A stretch of 64,000 nt of DNA from Clavelina lepadiformis (GCF_947623445.1 NC_135240.1:5394001-5458000); one strand, 5' to 3'. Numbered from the stretch's first letter, positions 20,133 through 33,754 are shown. Numbers and translations: made by a program. Notes: a model not told the origin generated them from the sequence alone.

Positions 20133-23100
20133 TCAGCCGCGGTATCTTCTGTGCTTCTTCACCATCGCCAGCAATCTTCTCCAGTGCCTACTGCCCCGTG
20201 TTCGTGGGGCTACGAAGCGTTTTGTTACGGGTTTGGGGGTCTGGGCAGACAGCAACTTGTTACCCGACTTCCTGCGAGGTTTTCTCACCTTTCTCAGCCT
20301 GGTCACTAAAAGGGGTCTGTCGGGGCCACTTGCCTCCTCCAAGCGGCCTTGCTGAGGCCGTCTAGCGGAGACTTGACGAGTCGAATTTGATGGTCGGCAT
20401 GAAACTCCATCGCCTCTGAAACCTTCCAGGCACTCGCAACGATGATACCCAGGCATGTTGATGCAGGAGCCATTCTCGCTGCAAATATGCTCGCCGGTTT
20501 CACACTCGTCCACGTCTGAAACGGTAAGACTGCGCATTAAGTATCGGTCGGTTGCGTTTACAAAACGAGCCGCCTCAAGGCATCGTCTTACGGCTTAACC
20601 TGTGTGTAACATGGCAGTCAGAACTGAATTTTTATCACCTACCTTGGCAACCTGCCTCGGTTGAGTTGGCGCTGGCAACGGGCTGGTATCCAACTGAACA
20701 CTCGCACGTGTAACCTCCAATCGTGTTGAAACATTCGCTATTTTCGGGACAGGGACTTCCCCGCTTTGAAAAACACTCGTCACGATCTGTGAAGGCATGA
20801 GATGAAATAACCAAGCCTTGGAAATGCTAAACCGCTTTAAGAAGAATTTATGGCAGAACAACGTACGGACTTACCGACACATTTTCTTCGGGTTTTGTCG
20901 AGCTTCAAGCCGGGCGGACAGACGCACTTGGCTCGGCTTTTCAAAGTCTTCACGCATTTAAACTGGCATCTCATTCTAGCGCAGGGGTTGCGACCTGTGA
21001 TGAAATTCGAAAATAATGTCTTTCAAACTTCTTGTAAATCGATGCGCAACTAAAGCGATTTAAAATTGCCTTGAATCTCGCAGTCACTAAATATAAAACA
21101 ACCATAGTAGGAGGCTGGGTCTTATGTACGGTGACGTGCTTGTTATGGAAACAAAACATCGATGAATGAAAAGTAAAATGTGCCTAATGCCAGAAATAAT
21201 CTCATGAACGAACAAAAGTCATGAAAATGGAGCAGTTTTGGACTTACTCTTGCTCGAACCATGTTGTGGGTGATTTCTGATAAATAAAACCCTCGCTAAC
21301 AATCGCTTCCCCGCTTCCACAGCCGACCTCGCTTTCACCTCCACCTCATTCAGGAGATCCGTCAGGGTGAGGGAGGAGTTAAAGACCGGTTTGTGAGATC
21401 GTGGAAGTTTTCGCCTTGGCGACGCGCTGCGGAACCGTAGACGGGAGCTGAACTTTTTGACATCGAGAATTTCATGATTTGTCTGGCCGGGATGAGAGTC
21501 GCTCAATCCCGTCGGTGTAGGTTGATGAGATTCGATGTTAGGTGGAAGGTAACGAATAGCTGTGCTGTTAGTCGGGGGGGCCTTACGTAAGCAAGTTCTC
21601 CTGTCGGCTTGTAAAGTATACTTCTTCCGACATTGGCAGAAATAACTCCCCTTGGTGTTGCGGCACTTTTGGCTGCACGGCCGTTTCTTGCATTCGTTGA
21701 TATCTGTGTTCGGAAATAAATACGTCGGCTCAAATACTTCAACGGTCTGTGTCAGAAGAAATCTTTTTACGCATAAACCCGAGCATCAGACGTCGATTTC
21801 GACAACGCGATTTAAAATAAAATTTATGTGACGGCCATTCGGTTCCGTTAAAAGAAGAAGTCACCTTTCTGGCATCTTTTCCCTCTCCAGCCTACGTCAC
21901 AAAAGCAAGCTCCGTCTTGGCAAAGTCCGTGAAGACAGCCTCGCTTTGGGCAGGAACCTTCAGAATACAGAGCATTAGGTTAGCAGAGAGCTGACGATAC
22001 AACTCGCACGAAATATATTCCTATAGAAATATAGAGGCGTCTTGATGCATGTGTTGTTTGTGATGTCTGCACCAGACTTTTGAGTTAATCGTATCTGGTC
22101 AAACATTTGATTCAATTCAAGCAAAATTTTCCCATGGTGTTGACTGTTGAGGATTGTGGAAAAAGCCTGAAGTCGAGCCAACTCGTCGTTACGAAACTGC
22201 TCGCCGAAACGATTTAAAATTAAGTCAAAAAGCCAAAACTTTTCCACTTATCATTCGCGATTCAACCAAACGAGGCGATCGATTGCCCGCGATTGGCGAC
22301 CGACGACTTCCGCGAACAGATCATGAACTCTGTGTCGATTTCCCGTTGACAATTAGTCCCATAATTCTTCACTAAAATCTTAAACTGATGCAGACAGAAG
22401 CGCCACGCAAAACGTAAATGACCTACATAATAAGTGGGACGGTAAATTTAGCGCAAAGCAATCGAGAATACCAAAAAGTCACATGCAATGTCGATATGAG
22501 ATCGCGATTCATCGTCGTCTAAAAATGAAAACAGAGTCAACAAACATGATGGCTTCTATTCCATATAAGCGATGTGGTTGTCAACGCGAAAGCGCGATGG
22601 AACTGTCGCCTGAGTCATAAACAAACGTGGGAGCGAACTCAATCGCGCTTTCACTCGATCTGTGGGCGACGACAGTTCCCCGGGGAGGAAGTCATCTTGC
22701 GATACGAACAACTTTCTTCGATAACGCGTTGACGCGAATCGTGTTTTTTGTCACAAGTTCAAAAATATCGTTGACTTGTCCGGGCCTGACTAAGTTTTAT
22801 CAAGTTTGAGGTTTATTTTTATCTGAGTCGGAAACAAGGGGCCATGACTTTGATATTTCGTCAAATCTAATCAACGCCTCTCCATCGTATCAGGCATTTT
22901 CAACCCCCTGCAAGAGGCCAATCGAACAAGCAATATTTCAAAATGTCATTTTACACAAACCTTAAACCTTATCGCTGTCCGCGATAAAAAAAGGTCAAAT
23001 TTGGTCTGAAAATGTTTCAAAAGTTTCAAAATAAACGCGTTAAGGAGGGACAGAAACAGGGAAGTTTGTTAAACTGCGAAAGGTCGTAAATATGCTGTTT

Positions 23101-25018
23101 AACAAGTGTTGTCGTTATGGCTCTTCTTTAATGCAATAGGACAGATTATCATCATAAAACAAATCATTCACTTTTATGGGATCTGGGATGAAAAGAGGAG
23201 GAGGGATCGGCAGCAAGCATCTTTAACTCCGCTGACTCTTCATGGTGGAGTTGAGCGTTCCTCCTGCAAGCCTCGATTCTGTCTCCTCTTCGGCAAAGAA
23301 ACCAATCAGCTGCCAGAAGAGGATCGTTCTCGAACGTCTTCACATTTGCTGGGATTCGGTGTCTGTTGAGAGAAAAATCGTTGAATTATGACGTAAAACA
23401 ATCCCCAGTGATTCATAATCTCATGATTATGATTTTTATGATTGACAAAATCAATAGGAATCATTGAATATAAATGTATAAAAATAAAAGTAACAAAACG
23501 AGAAATAAAACATTTTTATTAATATTCGTCAAGTAGACCAAATATAGAAGCTCAAAATATGTACAAACAGTATCGTGTCACTGTTACACAGAATCGACAA
23601 TCGCTGCTTCGTCAAAAAATTGAAATATTTTGAAAACGTTTGTGATAAAAATGTTTTGCACGATCATAACTCCCAAAACGCCATTTCGTTCACTTTTAAA
23701 ACTCAGTGCTCTCTGATGATAAGCGTCTTTTCTGCTAACTCATATCAAAACCATGCACTGTGAGAAAAAATTCAACGCCAAATATGTAGTTAAGCTTCAG
23801 TCGACTTTCAACAATTACTTCAAGTTTATTCCACGGTTGCCCAATTATGCACGTTTATGACCAAATATGGGCATGCCCGTGCAGGGTGGCGAGGCGAATC
23901 ATCGGTGGCGTCGCCATGACAACTCGCTCGGTTCATTTCCTCCCAGAGACAAATCTCATGAAAATTCCGTCACCACCTATATTCTTATGCCGGTTAAATT
24001 TTTAGGTGGATTATACAGGGAAATACCCTTATATGAGAGCAAACCGCGTGCAAATGTAAGAAGTTCTCGTTACTGTTTAGGTTTTCTGTATTAATCACCT
24101 GATAAAATGCACTGCACGCAATCCATGCAACAAATAGTTGCTTTAACATTAACATAAAGCACTTTTTGAATTTTTTTGGAAGGGCCGCATGCCCCAATGC
24201 TGTTCCATCTAACACCGTGCCTTAGTACTTCAAAAGTGAGTGGAAAGTTGTCCACGAGTGAAACTTATTAGCTAGCAACCAGTAGTGGGGCGTTGTTGTG
24301 TACAAACCAAAACAAACACGAGCTTAACACCTGCTGTTGGCATCACATTAAACAAAGGGACCACACCTGAGCACATACGACTGAATATTACGCGGTATTT
24401 GAAGACTTCTATGTCAAGTTTACAATTCTCAGGCGGGTGTTAGTCGACGTAGAGAGCTTAAATGTGGTTTTATGAAATTTTTTGTTCATTTCCTTTATGT
24501 GGAGATTTGAAATTTCGTTCTGAAGTTGCTGATAAAAATGTTTTCAAACAAACTCCAGTTCGGATTAAAAATGAAATAATTATTACAACAAATCGACCAA
24601 ATAACGCCAAAAATAATGTTTCTGTGTTTCATGTATAGTTAATGACATAATATACAAAAAAATACGTTCGTATAAATATGTGATCAACTGATAACATTTC
24701 TTAGCTTAAGTTAATTAACCTAGTTAATTTCTCAACACTGCTTAACTAAGCACTTAACTAACTAACTACTTAAATAAGCAACTTAAACATTTCACACATT
24801 TCTGAGACCCAACTAACTTCAATGCAAAATTTCAGAGTGAAAAACTTTTCATACAAAAAGAAAAAAATAGAACTAAATTCACCGATAGCAGCCTAAAATG
24901 TTGTAAATTAAAAACAGCACCTGCTAATCGGTTCCGGCTTCTCACAGCGCACGACAACCAGGAGAAAGAATTCAAAAGACAAAAGAACGGTGACATATGA
25001 CGTGATGTGGCCAATCAT
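20133..25018 (-). CDS. Nephronectin/EGFL6-like secreted five-EGF protein with RGD
   Basis: Seven exons: 25018-24921, 23362-23172, 21957-21865, 21703-21248, 20994-20875, 20786-20643, 20515-20133. Total 1485 nt (494 aa), phases closing at every junction. Residues 1-25 are a signal peptide (VTVLLSFEFFLLVVV). Exon 2 carries LCRRGDRIEAC, an RGD between two cysteines. EGF1 (about 97-128, CLHGLCQDGACFCDVGW), calcium-binding EGF2 (DINEC..., 128-166), a 113-residue linker rich in basic and Ser residues, EGF3 (280-319), calcium-binding EGF4 (DRDEC, 320-367) and EGF5 (DVDEC...GFRGDGVSC, 368-408) follow. This EGF order is that of nephronectin and EGFL6. Those relatives have an RGD after the EGFs and a C-terminal MAM domain; here an 86-residue very basic tail ends the protein. 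Likely an extracellular matrix integrin ligand. The first two exons rest on phase and signal-peptide fit and are less certain than the EGF exons. Confidence 0.75.
24703..24790. repeat. Low-complexity TTAACTAA-rich tract
   Basis: Repeated TTAACTAA/CTTAACT words lie just downstream of the proposed first exon of the EGF gene, in its first intron. Simple sequence, no function inferred. Confidence 0.6.
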
Positions 25019-28000
25019 GGTTTGGCAAAGAAAATTTTCACAGCAGTTTATAGTTATCGAAAAAAATCTAAAAAAGTAAAAAATAATGTTTAATCTGATG
25101 TAAAACTTCTCAAATCGGATGATAAAATTTAACCCAAAACAAACACGACAGGTTTTAAATGTCGACCATAAGCTTGTGGCAAGACCGTTCAAGCGCAATT
25201 TACAAGCGCATCATGGCCAACAAAGTAAACCACTCATTGACGCACGGTCTCATGTCTATCAGTTATTAATTCAATGAATTTATTCAATACCGGGCTTCGC
25301 TTTGCAAACTTCAACTGACAGCCGTCCCATTTTGACTCACGAGATTCCAAGATTTAGGGTCGCGATTAACCAATCGGTGGTGGTAAGAAGAAACGTGGGA
25401 AATTATTAAATAAAATAAAAGCACAAGTTTCTTTCACCCAACTACAGGCACGTCTTGAAAACCTTTACTAATTCGTTAAAACCTACTTTATTAGAATCTC
25501 AGATCGCTGTAATACGAAAAGTGCACTCGACGCAAGCCTCATTCTATGGAGCATTCTATGTATTCTACGCGTCTAGATCTGACCAAGACAAATTCTATCT
25601 GCCAGCAGCGCTTCCTGACACGCAGGGAATGTCGATGAAGGCAAACTTGAACAAATTTCTCGACGTTGACTCAACCGACGTAATTCCACTGCGTCTGTTA
25701 TGTCTCTCTCTGCTTTTTATAAACGATTCCGACGCTGGAAAGATCTAGTTTGAAGGACGGATGCAATTCATCCTGCGAGATTGCAAATCAAATTTCATTC
25801 GCAATCTGTTTCGGTCGAAGCCGCCATAGATAAGCGACGCTGACATCGTCCAAATACTATTCTTGTTTCAGACCGAAATCGACAGATATTTGTGACCGCC
25901 GTTTGAGATATGGCCTATTGCAAGATCGCATTTACTTCTTTATAATGAATTTGTCGACGTTTGCAGCTTTTAGGACAAATAAAGATATTAAGGCTGGCCA
26001 GCAATTTCAGCATTGCTGCGTTTAAACGGCCCTCGACCGCTTGCAAGTTCTTTCTGCTCCTACGTTCCAAGTTCTTCATTTAAACACTTATAAAATTTCG
26101 CCTGTAAACATCTCCAACTCTATCGCGCATTCTTTCTTCCAACAAACAAGAAAGTTGGAGAAAATGATCTTGTAGTTCATTTTATAAAATCGTTCTGACG
26201 ATGTTCCTCGTTTACTTTGCTCTTGTTGCCTAATCTCGAGGGGTCAAATCTTTCTGAATGGATCGATGGAATGCGGTGTTTTCCTTGTTCGCGGTTGTGA
26301 CGTGTTAATGGTCTAATTTAACAGGGATTAGCCCGTCTTTGTGCAATAGGAATGCGCAAGTTTGCCTCTAAATATTCAGCATCGAAGTATAACTTGTCTT
26401 AATCGAACCGATAAAAAATCTTTGATGGCGTCAGCATTTTACGTCATGTTTGGCTTAGTTAATGACATCACAAACAAGTTATTAACAACGCGCGCGTTTT
26501 GTTGATCTATAACTAACGACCGCCGGTAAATCTCTAAGACTTTGACTCATCTTGTTTAGGGTTCTCTTAACTTAAAGCTACGAGGTCATTGAGCAATGTA
26601 CAAACGACGCTCCAGCGTAAACTTTGAGCCAAGAAAGATGGTTTTTAGGCAAACAGTGCCCCCGTAACATGCAGAGTTACTTATAAGTTACCGGCGTCTA
26701 ATCTGTCGAAGCCAATCATTGCTCAATGGGGTTTGTTCCACTAGTGTGTGACTCATAGCCGGGGTTATTTGCAAATAGTTGTTCGATTAACCACCGATCA
26801 GTTTCATTGATAAGGTCACTTCTGCACTTGGCCCAACTTTCCTGACCTGAAGCAAACGCGAACGTGCCAGGTTCGGGTTTGCCGCTTCGACATTGATAAG
26901 AATAGAAACCGACTATGACAAAAGATTGCAACATTTTAAAACAATCGAGAAATTTTTCTTTACTTGTTAACGTTTTATGACGAGTTTCGCCATAACATAA
27001 TGCCCTCAAAAAAACTGCCCGCAAAATTCCTGACCAACTCAAACAAAACTGCTTTCATTCACGCTGAACCATTCGGTGAAACGCTACGTCTATCTTGCTG
27101 AAAACATTACAGAACACAAACTGGGTGTATAACAGACCACACCGAGCCCGGTTTAATGCAAATTTCTGGAAAGGATTTATCTGCCGGAGGAATGTTTTGA
27201 CAATGGGAGCTGATCAGGGTTGAATTGCGCTACTTGAAGCCTATGGATTTCTTAAATTCTTTCAAACAATAGATTCGAGTGTTTTGGCACCGACTTAGCC
27301 ATTGGTGAGACTACTTCAACCCACACTCGACTTGAACGCCGAAACAGGAGTTCTATGAAACAATTCTCGGCCGAACTGTCGGAATAGAAGCTGCTGAAAT
27401 TTTAGCCTATAATTTGAGGAAAGACAGCCATCTGATCCGGGTAGCGAAAACTCTGTGCCGTCTTATCAAAAAAAGCGAAAATTTTATGCTGGTATTCACT
27501 GAAATGAAATAAAATTATGGCGGTCGCGCTACTTGGAGGTAACGCAGAAGCAAACAGCGGGGTGTATCATAATTTCCGCTGTAAAATTAAAAATTGCGAT
27601 TTAATAAAACATTCAAAACTTCAGTTTTCAGTTTTAAGACCAAGAATAATTTACGACCACGACGTCAGAGAAAGCGGCTGCTCAGAAGACCACCTATGAC
27701 GTCAAGTCGAGTCTGGAGCGATTTTGAGTTGTGATAGGAAGGGTGTTAACCGGCCTTAAACTTTTGGTAGCATTCGCCAAAGAGGCGCAAGGGGCTTAGT
27801 GCTGACAGCAACTTGAGGCATCATTTCATCAACAGATAGTTAAAAACTGTCATTCCTATGGCGGGCTGCTCCCTCTGGGACTGACAAACTACGAACGACC
27901 TTGGAGCGTTATCACCCTATAATCGCAAATGATCTTTTAAAAGGTGGTTTAGCTTGTAATGGCGCCTTAATCTGGTAACCTTTGATGCGTTCCTTTATAG

Positions 28001-30845
28001 GCCGGGTTATATATATAAAGAATCTGGCGACACAACTGTTTGCAGCGATAACGAAGCACCGTCTGTTTGTGACGTCACACTGGCTTGAAGTTCACCATAC
28101 GGACAATACCATAACACACAAGGTGGTCGGTTAAAAGTTATCACATTGCAACATAAATATCATAACACGTCGAGATGACATTACGTTTAAAAGCTAAAAT
28201 ACCATTTCATTTCGCTTGTCATGATTTGGGCGATTGTGTCATCACGATAAGTAAAGAAACACCCTAAAACCTTAAACATACAAGTTTAAAGGTAATGTTG
28301 TCAGTCGAAGCGCGTTGAACACCTGCAAGTCTGTTTCCGCGACATACGCGGTCTGTCTACATGTTTCATGGACCTACTCGCATCTACTCTGAAAAGGTAG
28401 TCGAAGTTAGCATGAAGTTCTTTACCTTTCCTGCCTTGAACATCATATAGGAAATAAATAACCTAGAACCAGGCATAGGTACCACAGGCCCTGCCAACAG
28501 AATCTTGGCTTACGTATGCTCAAGGAACACGTGGTAAACAAAACGAATACGCGATGCGATAAACAAACCCGACTAATGCTACCTCACGTCATATTTTTGG
28601 TGGATAACTTTCTGTTCATGTTTTAGGGAGAGCGAATGTTGATCACTCCTAGAAAGTTAATATCGGGCCATGGCGCTCAACTACTGATAAACAGTTGCTT
28701 CCAAAACAAGACGATAAATCAGTTTCAAAAACACGTAAGCTTTGATGTAGTCGCAACCATCACAAAACAGAACTAACTAATTACTATTAGACCTTTCAAA
28801 AACGAGAGATTTCCAGTATCTTTTTAAGCTGTATGGGAACACCTTGGGGTACGACTACCCTTCGCAATAAGGTAACAGGTGTTCAAACATCAGTACAATG
28901 ACCATCGGACAATTACCACACCCGTTGATCTACGTGTTCATTGACACGTGTTCTTCCAGTCCTAACAAGCAGCTTTGCAAACTGAAAACTTATAACCGGC
29001 AACCTGGTCCTACTGCAAATTTCAAATTTCTTGGACAAACGGCAGATTGAAATATCAGCCGAACCATCAGTGGTTGACAACATATTTTGATGTTTTCCCC
29101 TGACTATAGAATGTGAGCTATATGGTGCGTATGAACAATCTACCAGCAACCAATATTGGTGCTCTTCATTTACTATGGGTCTCCTGTTCTGCTAAGGTGG
29201 CATCTTCGTTGTAATTAGACGGTGCTTTGTTATCATTAGGTCTTTATGCATTGCATACGACTATAGTAATTTTTGTGTTTCAGGTATTTATATTGCATGG
29301 TTGTTATAGTTTGAGTTCCACAGCATAGTGAGCTGGTGAACGTGTTTTACTTGTGTGAGTTCACATTCTTTTTAAGCGTTGTCACAATTCACCTTTGGCG
29401 TGCGTTGATTACTTATTGGGTTTCAGGTCGAGGTGAGGTCATGCATCTTTGGAATGGTCAATCTAGATCGGGAAAATTTGGTGATGGCTTTTTTTTCTGT
29501 CGTGTTATGCTAATTATGCTCTTGCTTCCATGGAATCGAAATTTTCCTGTGTATTTCTTTTTCACGATATATTCAATAAAATCAAAAGCATTTTTAAGCT
29601 ATTACAATGTTGTGGTGCTCTGTGGCGTTCTTTAGTGGACACTGATTATAATTATATTAATGCTTTAGCGATACCAACGTTAATTTCCACTTGAGCTTTC
29701 AGTCGCAAGATAGTTCTCATGAAGAGTTCTCTTTCGACGACTGCTGCATTGCCTGGGAATCGATCAGGCTCCTTCAAACTAGCAGGCAAAGATTGTACAA
29801 CGTTAACATGGGATTGTGGATAAATATTATACACTCCATTTCATATTGTATTCTAAATTTCAAATATAGGCTACATCTTCCAGAATGGCGTGCCCAAATA
29901 AACAGATGGCCCCACTACGCCACTCCATAACCCGTGTCGCCGTTCTAGCTGGCTCCTCATGCAGTTTCAGAGATTGTTAGGCGGCTTAAGGCCGTTAACA
30001 TAATAATGGCTGGTGGCCATGGACCAGACCGCTAGTTTCCTACATTGCGTTCGATTCACTAATGAGCGCCTTGAAGGCCGTAACAATGTTTTAGAGTAGA
30101 TCAAGGCAGGAATCGAACCTGGAACCGAAATCGAACGACACAAGCTACGAAGTGGCAACTACCAATAACGACCATGTATCCGATGCCGATTTTTCAAAAC
30201 AGCGGGTTTTGCAGAAAAGAATCGAACCTGGAACCTATTGTACCAAAATCGGCGGGGAAATTTCCCTGCGTTTCGTTGTAGAGCTGGGTTTGCTCTGTTT
30301 TGATATGATGGGTGATGTCATTCGAATGCTGTGACAACTGCCTTAATAAAATATCTTTTTAACCAAATGACTTCTGAGAAAGGCAAACGTAACAAGATCT
30401 TCCATAATAACTACAAAAGTTAGGCCAAAGAGCATGGCTTGACATTCAATCAATTTAAGAAAGCAATCATAGGTTACACTAGCCTAACAGAAGAGCCTAA
30501 TAGAAGAACATGTTAAAGTAATAAACCCAAAGTCTTTCTAGGCCAAATTTTCCTTCTTTCGTTAGTTGGAAATCACCGAGCTAGCCTACGCACTACTGTA
30601 TTTTCAATTATGAGTGACCGCGCAATTGTTTATGGCCAGCAAAATCATACTTCATTCGTTTAACAGCTCACATTGGAACCCATTGTTGCGTCATTGATGC
30701 AATTATATACCCAAATTGCATGTTTTCCAACATTTTTCATCCCAATTTGTTCAGCAATTTTTTCCTGATACCAGTAAGTCGGTTTGTGATGTTCTTATAA
30801 AATAAACAGCGTGCGTGTTTTAGAATATGGGTGACTGTTTTCAAT
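25019..30845. other. Gene-free region of 5.8 kb
   Basis: Only short ORFs without family motifs, codon bias or good splice context are seen on either strand. It separates the divergently transcribed EGF gene (-) and the small unknown gene (+), so it may hold regulatory DNA for both. The only repeat recognised is the tRNA-like pair at 30110-30235. Confidence 0.5.
30110..30235 (-). repeat. Paired tRNA-like B-box repeat, possible SINE remnant
   Basis: The 17-mer GAATCGAACCTGGAACC occurs at 30110-30126 and again at 30219-30235. Read on the minus strand it contains GGTTCGATTC, a pol III B box or tRNA T-arm. A convincing A box and cloverleaf were not found, so this is at best a SINE fragment. Confidence 0.35.
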
Positions 30846-32656
30846 ATGCAGCCTTTAGGCCTATACATCTCCCTGCTAGTAAATGTTAGCATGGCAGAAA
30901 AAGGTTCATTTTCCGGTTCTGCATTGCCTATGTCAAGCAAAAGAGCCGGTAACTGTGGACAACTGACTAGATCTCCATCTAAGACTGCGATCGGAGGTAA
31001 GCACAAACAAGCCACTGGTTGTATTCGGGCTACACTGCTGGCCTGCTATGCCTACACGCTGGCGAAAGAAGTAAATTCTCAGGCAACTGAGGCTGCAAGA
31101 TATGCTCAAGATTCGTCCAAGGTAGCGCGTCAGTTGTCACACATTTCAGAAAATCTGACGAAGCAAGTGCAGAAAGGCGCCGGCGTAAGAGAATAGTTCA
31201 TGTATATATTCCAGGAATGTATTAATATATGCAACAACTTTGGCACCGTACAACATCCGTACTAAAATAATGAATACTCAAAAAGCTTGGTTTTATTGCC
31301 AGCATAATATTATTGGCCTCTTAAATCTTCTTTGGGCGGTCTTTCACAGTCGCTGTATTTTCAGGTAAATCTAGACAATCAAATGGCTTTAACCGAAATG
31401 TACTATTCGTCTCGAGAAAAACCCCAGCTTAGTCTTTACGCTTTCCTGAGGCTGATGAATCCAGACAGCCAGGATCATTCTTACGACAAGGTAGGCCCAG
31501 GTATGGTAGGCGATAACTTATAGGTAACCTACTTGCCTTTAAGTCTTAATATACCCAACTGCTTAGGTAAAAACTAAAATCTTTTGTTCTATGTTGATTT
31601 TTTCTTGAATGACAGACCGCTTCTCTCCACAATCTACATCAAGTGGCACAACAACAGCGTCATCTGACGGCTGCAATGTTTTCAGTTTACCACAAATTAA
31701 GCGAATAAAAAGCATTACAGAGGTATTTCTCTGGTCCATACGACCTAACATTGTCACAAAATTTTAACGAAATAGAATTCTAAAATAAGATTTTTGAGAT
31801 ATATATAATATAAGAAAAATATTATTACTTTTACACGAAGTTTGAAATTTTTAGTTGGTAGCAGGGGTTTTTAAAGTGCTTTGGGAACCGAAACATCTTC
31901 TTAAATTTCTCCAAAGGTCTCTCGAAGTTTAAACTTCTCCCGCTACAGTAGAAAATCAGTTGTTCTTTAAAAGTCGCCGGGTCTTCAAGTCTCCTAGCGG
32001 TCGCCAAAGCCAACCTTTAAAAACCCTGGTTATTAGAATCTGGCACTCTTTAATAACTAAATACTTCTTTAATTTGAAGCTGCAAGAAATCAGCGAAAAC
32101 ATGATCAAAACCTCAGACAAGAGGAGAATGAGAAACCTGATTGGGTCGCAAAACTCTCTGTCGCCACTGCTGGCAGAAGAAGACGTGGTTGACGTAAAGG
32201 TAGGTGGGGCAGCAGACATTGGATTTCTACCCACAATTTCCAGCATGGTTATACAATCTAAGATCGTGGTTTATTACCAGTTGTGTTTTTCAAATTTTTC
32301 ATTCAATTTTCAATCTTTAGAACGTTCACCAATGCGATACGGTTCTTTGTGTTTGAAAATTTTTCACACTCTAGTTTTCACAAATCTTTTCCAAAATAGA
32401 CGTGTATGTGCTAGAAATAACAACCCTACGATGAATCTACTCAATAAGCTACTTTCGTCTTTCGCGCATGCCGCCAATTCTTATCTTTATATTGAACTCG
32501 TAACCTTGGTGACGCTATAGTCTCTTTTCTATGGGTCTTAAAATGTTTTAAATATTTTGTCAGAAAATCCCATCTACGAAGATTTCCCCGCACAGCAGTC
32601 TCCACAAATTTTCACTTCGCAAGAGCAGAAGCACGGCGTCGACTAACTCGTCATAG
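30846..32656 (+). CDS. Unknown small protein with alternative 3' ends
   Basis: Exon 1 is 30846-31184 (a second in-frame ATG at 30891 starts MAEKGSFSGSALP and may be the real start). Exon 2 is 31365-31490. Both end in phase 0 with good donors. Exon 3 (31616-31708) then ends in TAA, which overlaps an AATAAA at 31704. Instead, exon 2 can join exons 4 (32080-32199) and 5 (32564-32656), also phase 0, with TAG followed by AATAAA at 32672. Exon 1 also holds a strong donor (GGAG/GTAAGC, about 30993) and an acceptor near 31066 that would remove about 74 bp in frame. The middle part (ARYAQDSSKVARQLSHISEN, ASLHNLHQVAQQQRHL) looks amphipathic and could form coiled coils; the exon 5 tail is Ser/Lys-rich. 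I do not recognise a family. The exon chain is supported by phase and splice sites only. Confidence 0.5.
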
Positions 32657-32671
32657 AACTATTTGTGACGA

Positions 32672-32677
32672 AATAAA
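32672..32677 (+). terminator. Poly(A) signal
   Basis: AATAAA lies 15 bp after the TAG at 32654-32656 of the long form of the preceding gene. Another AATAAA at 31704-31709 overlaps the stop of the short form. Confidence 0.55.
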
Positions 32678-33754
32678 ACACATACAACGCTTAACAAAGT
32701 TGTGAATTATATCACAAAATATGCGAGTTGTGTTCGGCTGGAAAAATTAGCGGCACCCGTTTGAACTTGCACACGGTGATTCGACAAAGAGCTTTGTTTC
32801 CAATCAATCGCTTCCACGACATATCCCCGCTATTTAGTCTGACTTGCATCATTCATACGCGCAGATAAATACGTCCTGGTATATATGAAGTCAGTCTTGT
32901 GCTTTGGCTGCAAGGTTAAGAGACGCACAACGCCTTGTCAAGCATTGTTACCGAACAAGCAGCGTGAGTGTTTACTGTTTACTCATGTTTTGCAGTAAAC
33001 AAACGAAGAAAAATTTGTATAGCACGTGATAAATTTTGCAACAGCACAAAAAATTTTAAAGAAAAATTCAAGTTAACGAGCCGACAAATTAACAATTTTC
33101 GTCATAAACGTACTGCAATGAAAAACGAATTTCAAGCAAAGTAATTTCACCGAAAGTTAACAAAAATAAAGGAAGGAAAACATTTCGTGTTAAGTGACGT
33201 GAAAAATTAAAAAAAACGTCACACCTAAATGGCAGCGAAAGAAAAAGCGACAAACATGACGTAATTAATTACGAAAGCATCTAATTCGCGAATTTTGTGC
33301 ACAAAGGTCGAAATGAAATCATGGCTCGAAATAAAAAAATCGCAAAATGGATGATGGAATAATAAAAAATGCTAAAAATTGCAAAAAACGTCTAAAACCA
33401 CCCGCAACCTTTCGCTAAGAATCATGAGCATTTAATGTACAATTAGCGAGCGATCATACAAAAGCCTTAGTGCATAAAAACGGGTAAATGTTTTAAAAAT
33501 TCTCATTCATTATAAGAACTAGGTTGTAAAAGAATGAGCTAAAAGGCTGCAGCGCGCGGCCTAATCGCAAACACCGCGTATCAGGAACAAGGAACTGGAC
33601 CTGGATGCAGAATGACGTTGCTTTGGCACCGTGGTGACGCAGACTTTGAAATTCTTCGGAACTATTAACACAGCCCAGGACCAAAAGTTGCTGTGCAGCT
33701 CTCCCTGTTAAGTCTGCGGAGGATTTGGGATTCGGAGGATAATCCCGGGACGTT
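32678..33754. other. Convergent 3' spacer
   Basis: It lies between the plus-strand gene ending at 32656 and the protocadherin stop at 33755, so it should hold the protocadherin 3' UTR. A possible ATTAAA signal for the minus strand is at 33431-33436. No gene is seen. Confidence 0.5.

Noticed and set aside
25455..25748. 97-codon plus-strand ORF
   Set aside because: No recognisable family and no supporting neighbours; length is within chance for this region.
26716..27042. 108-codon minus-strand ORF
   Set aside because: No domain, signal or splice evidence.
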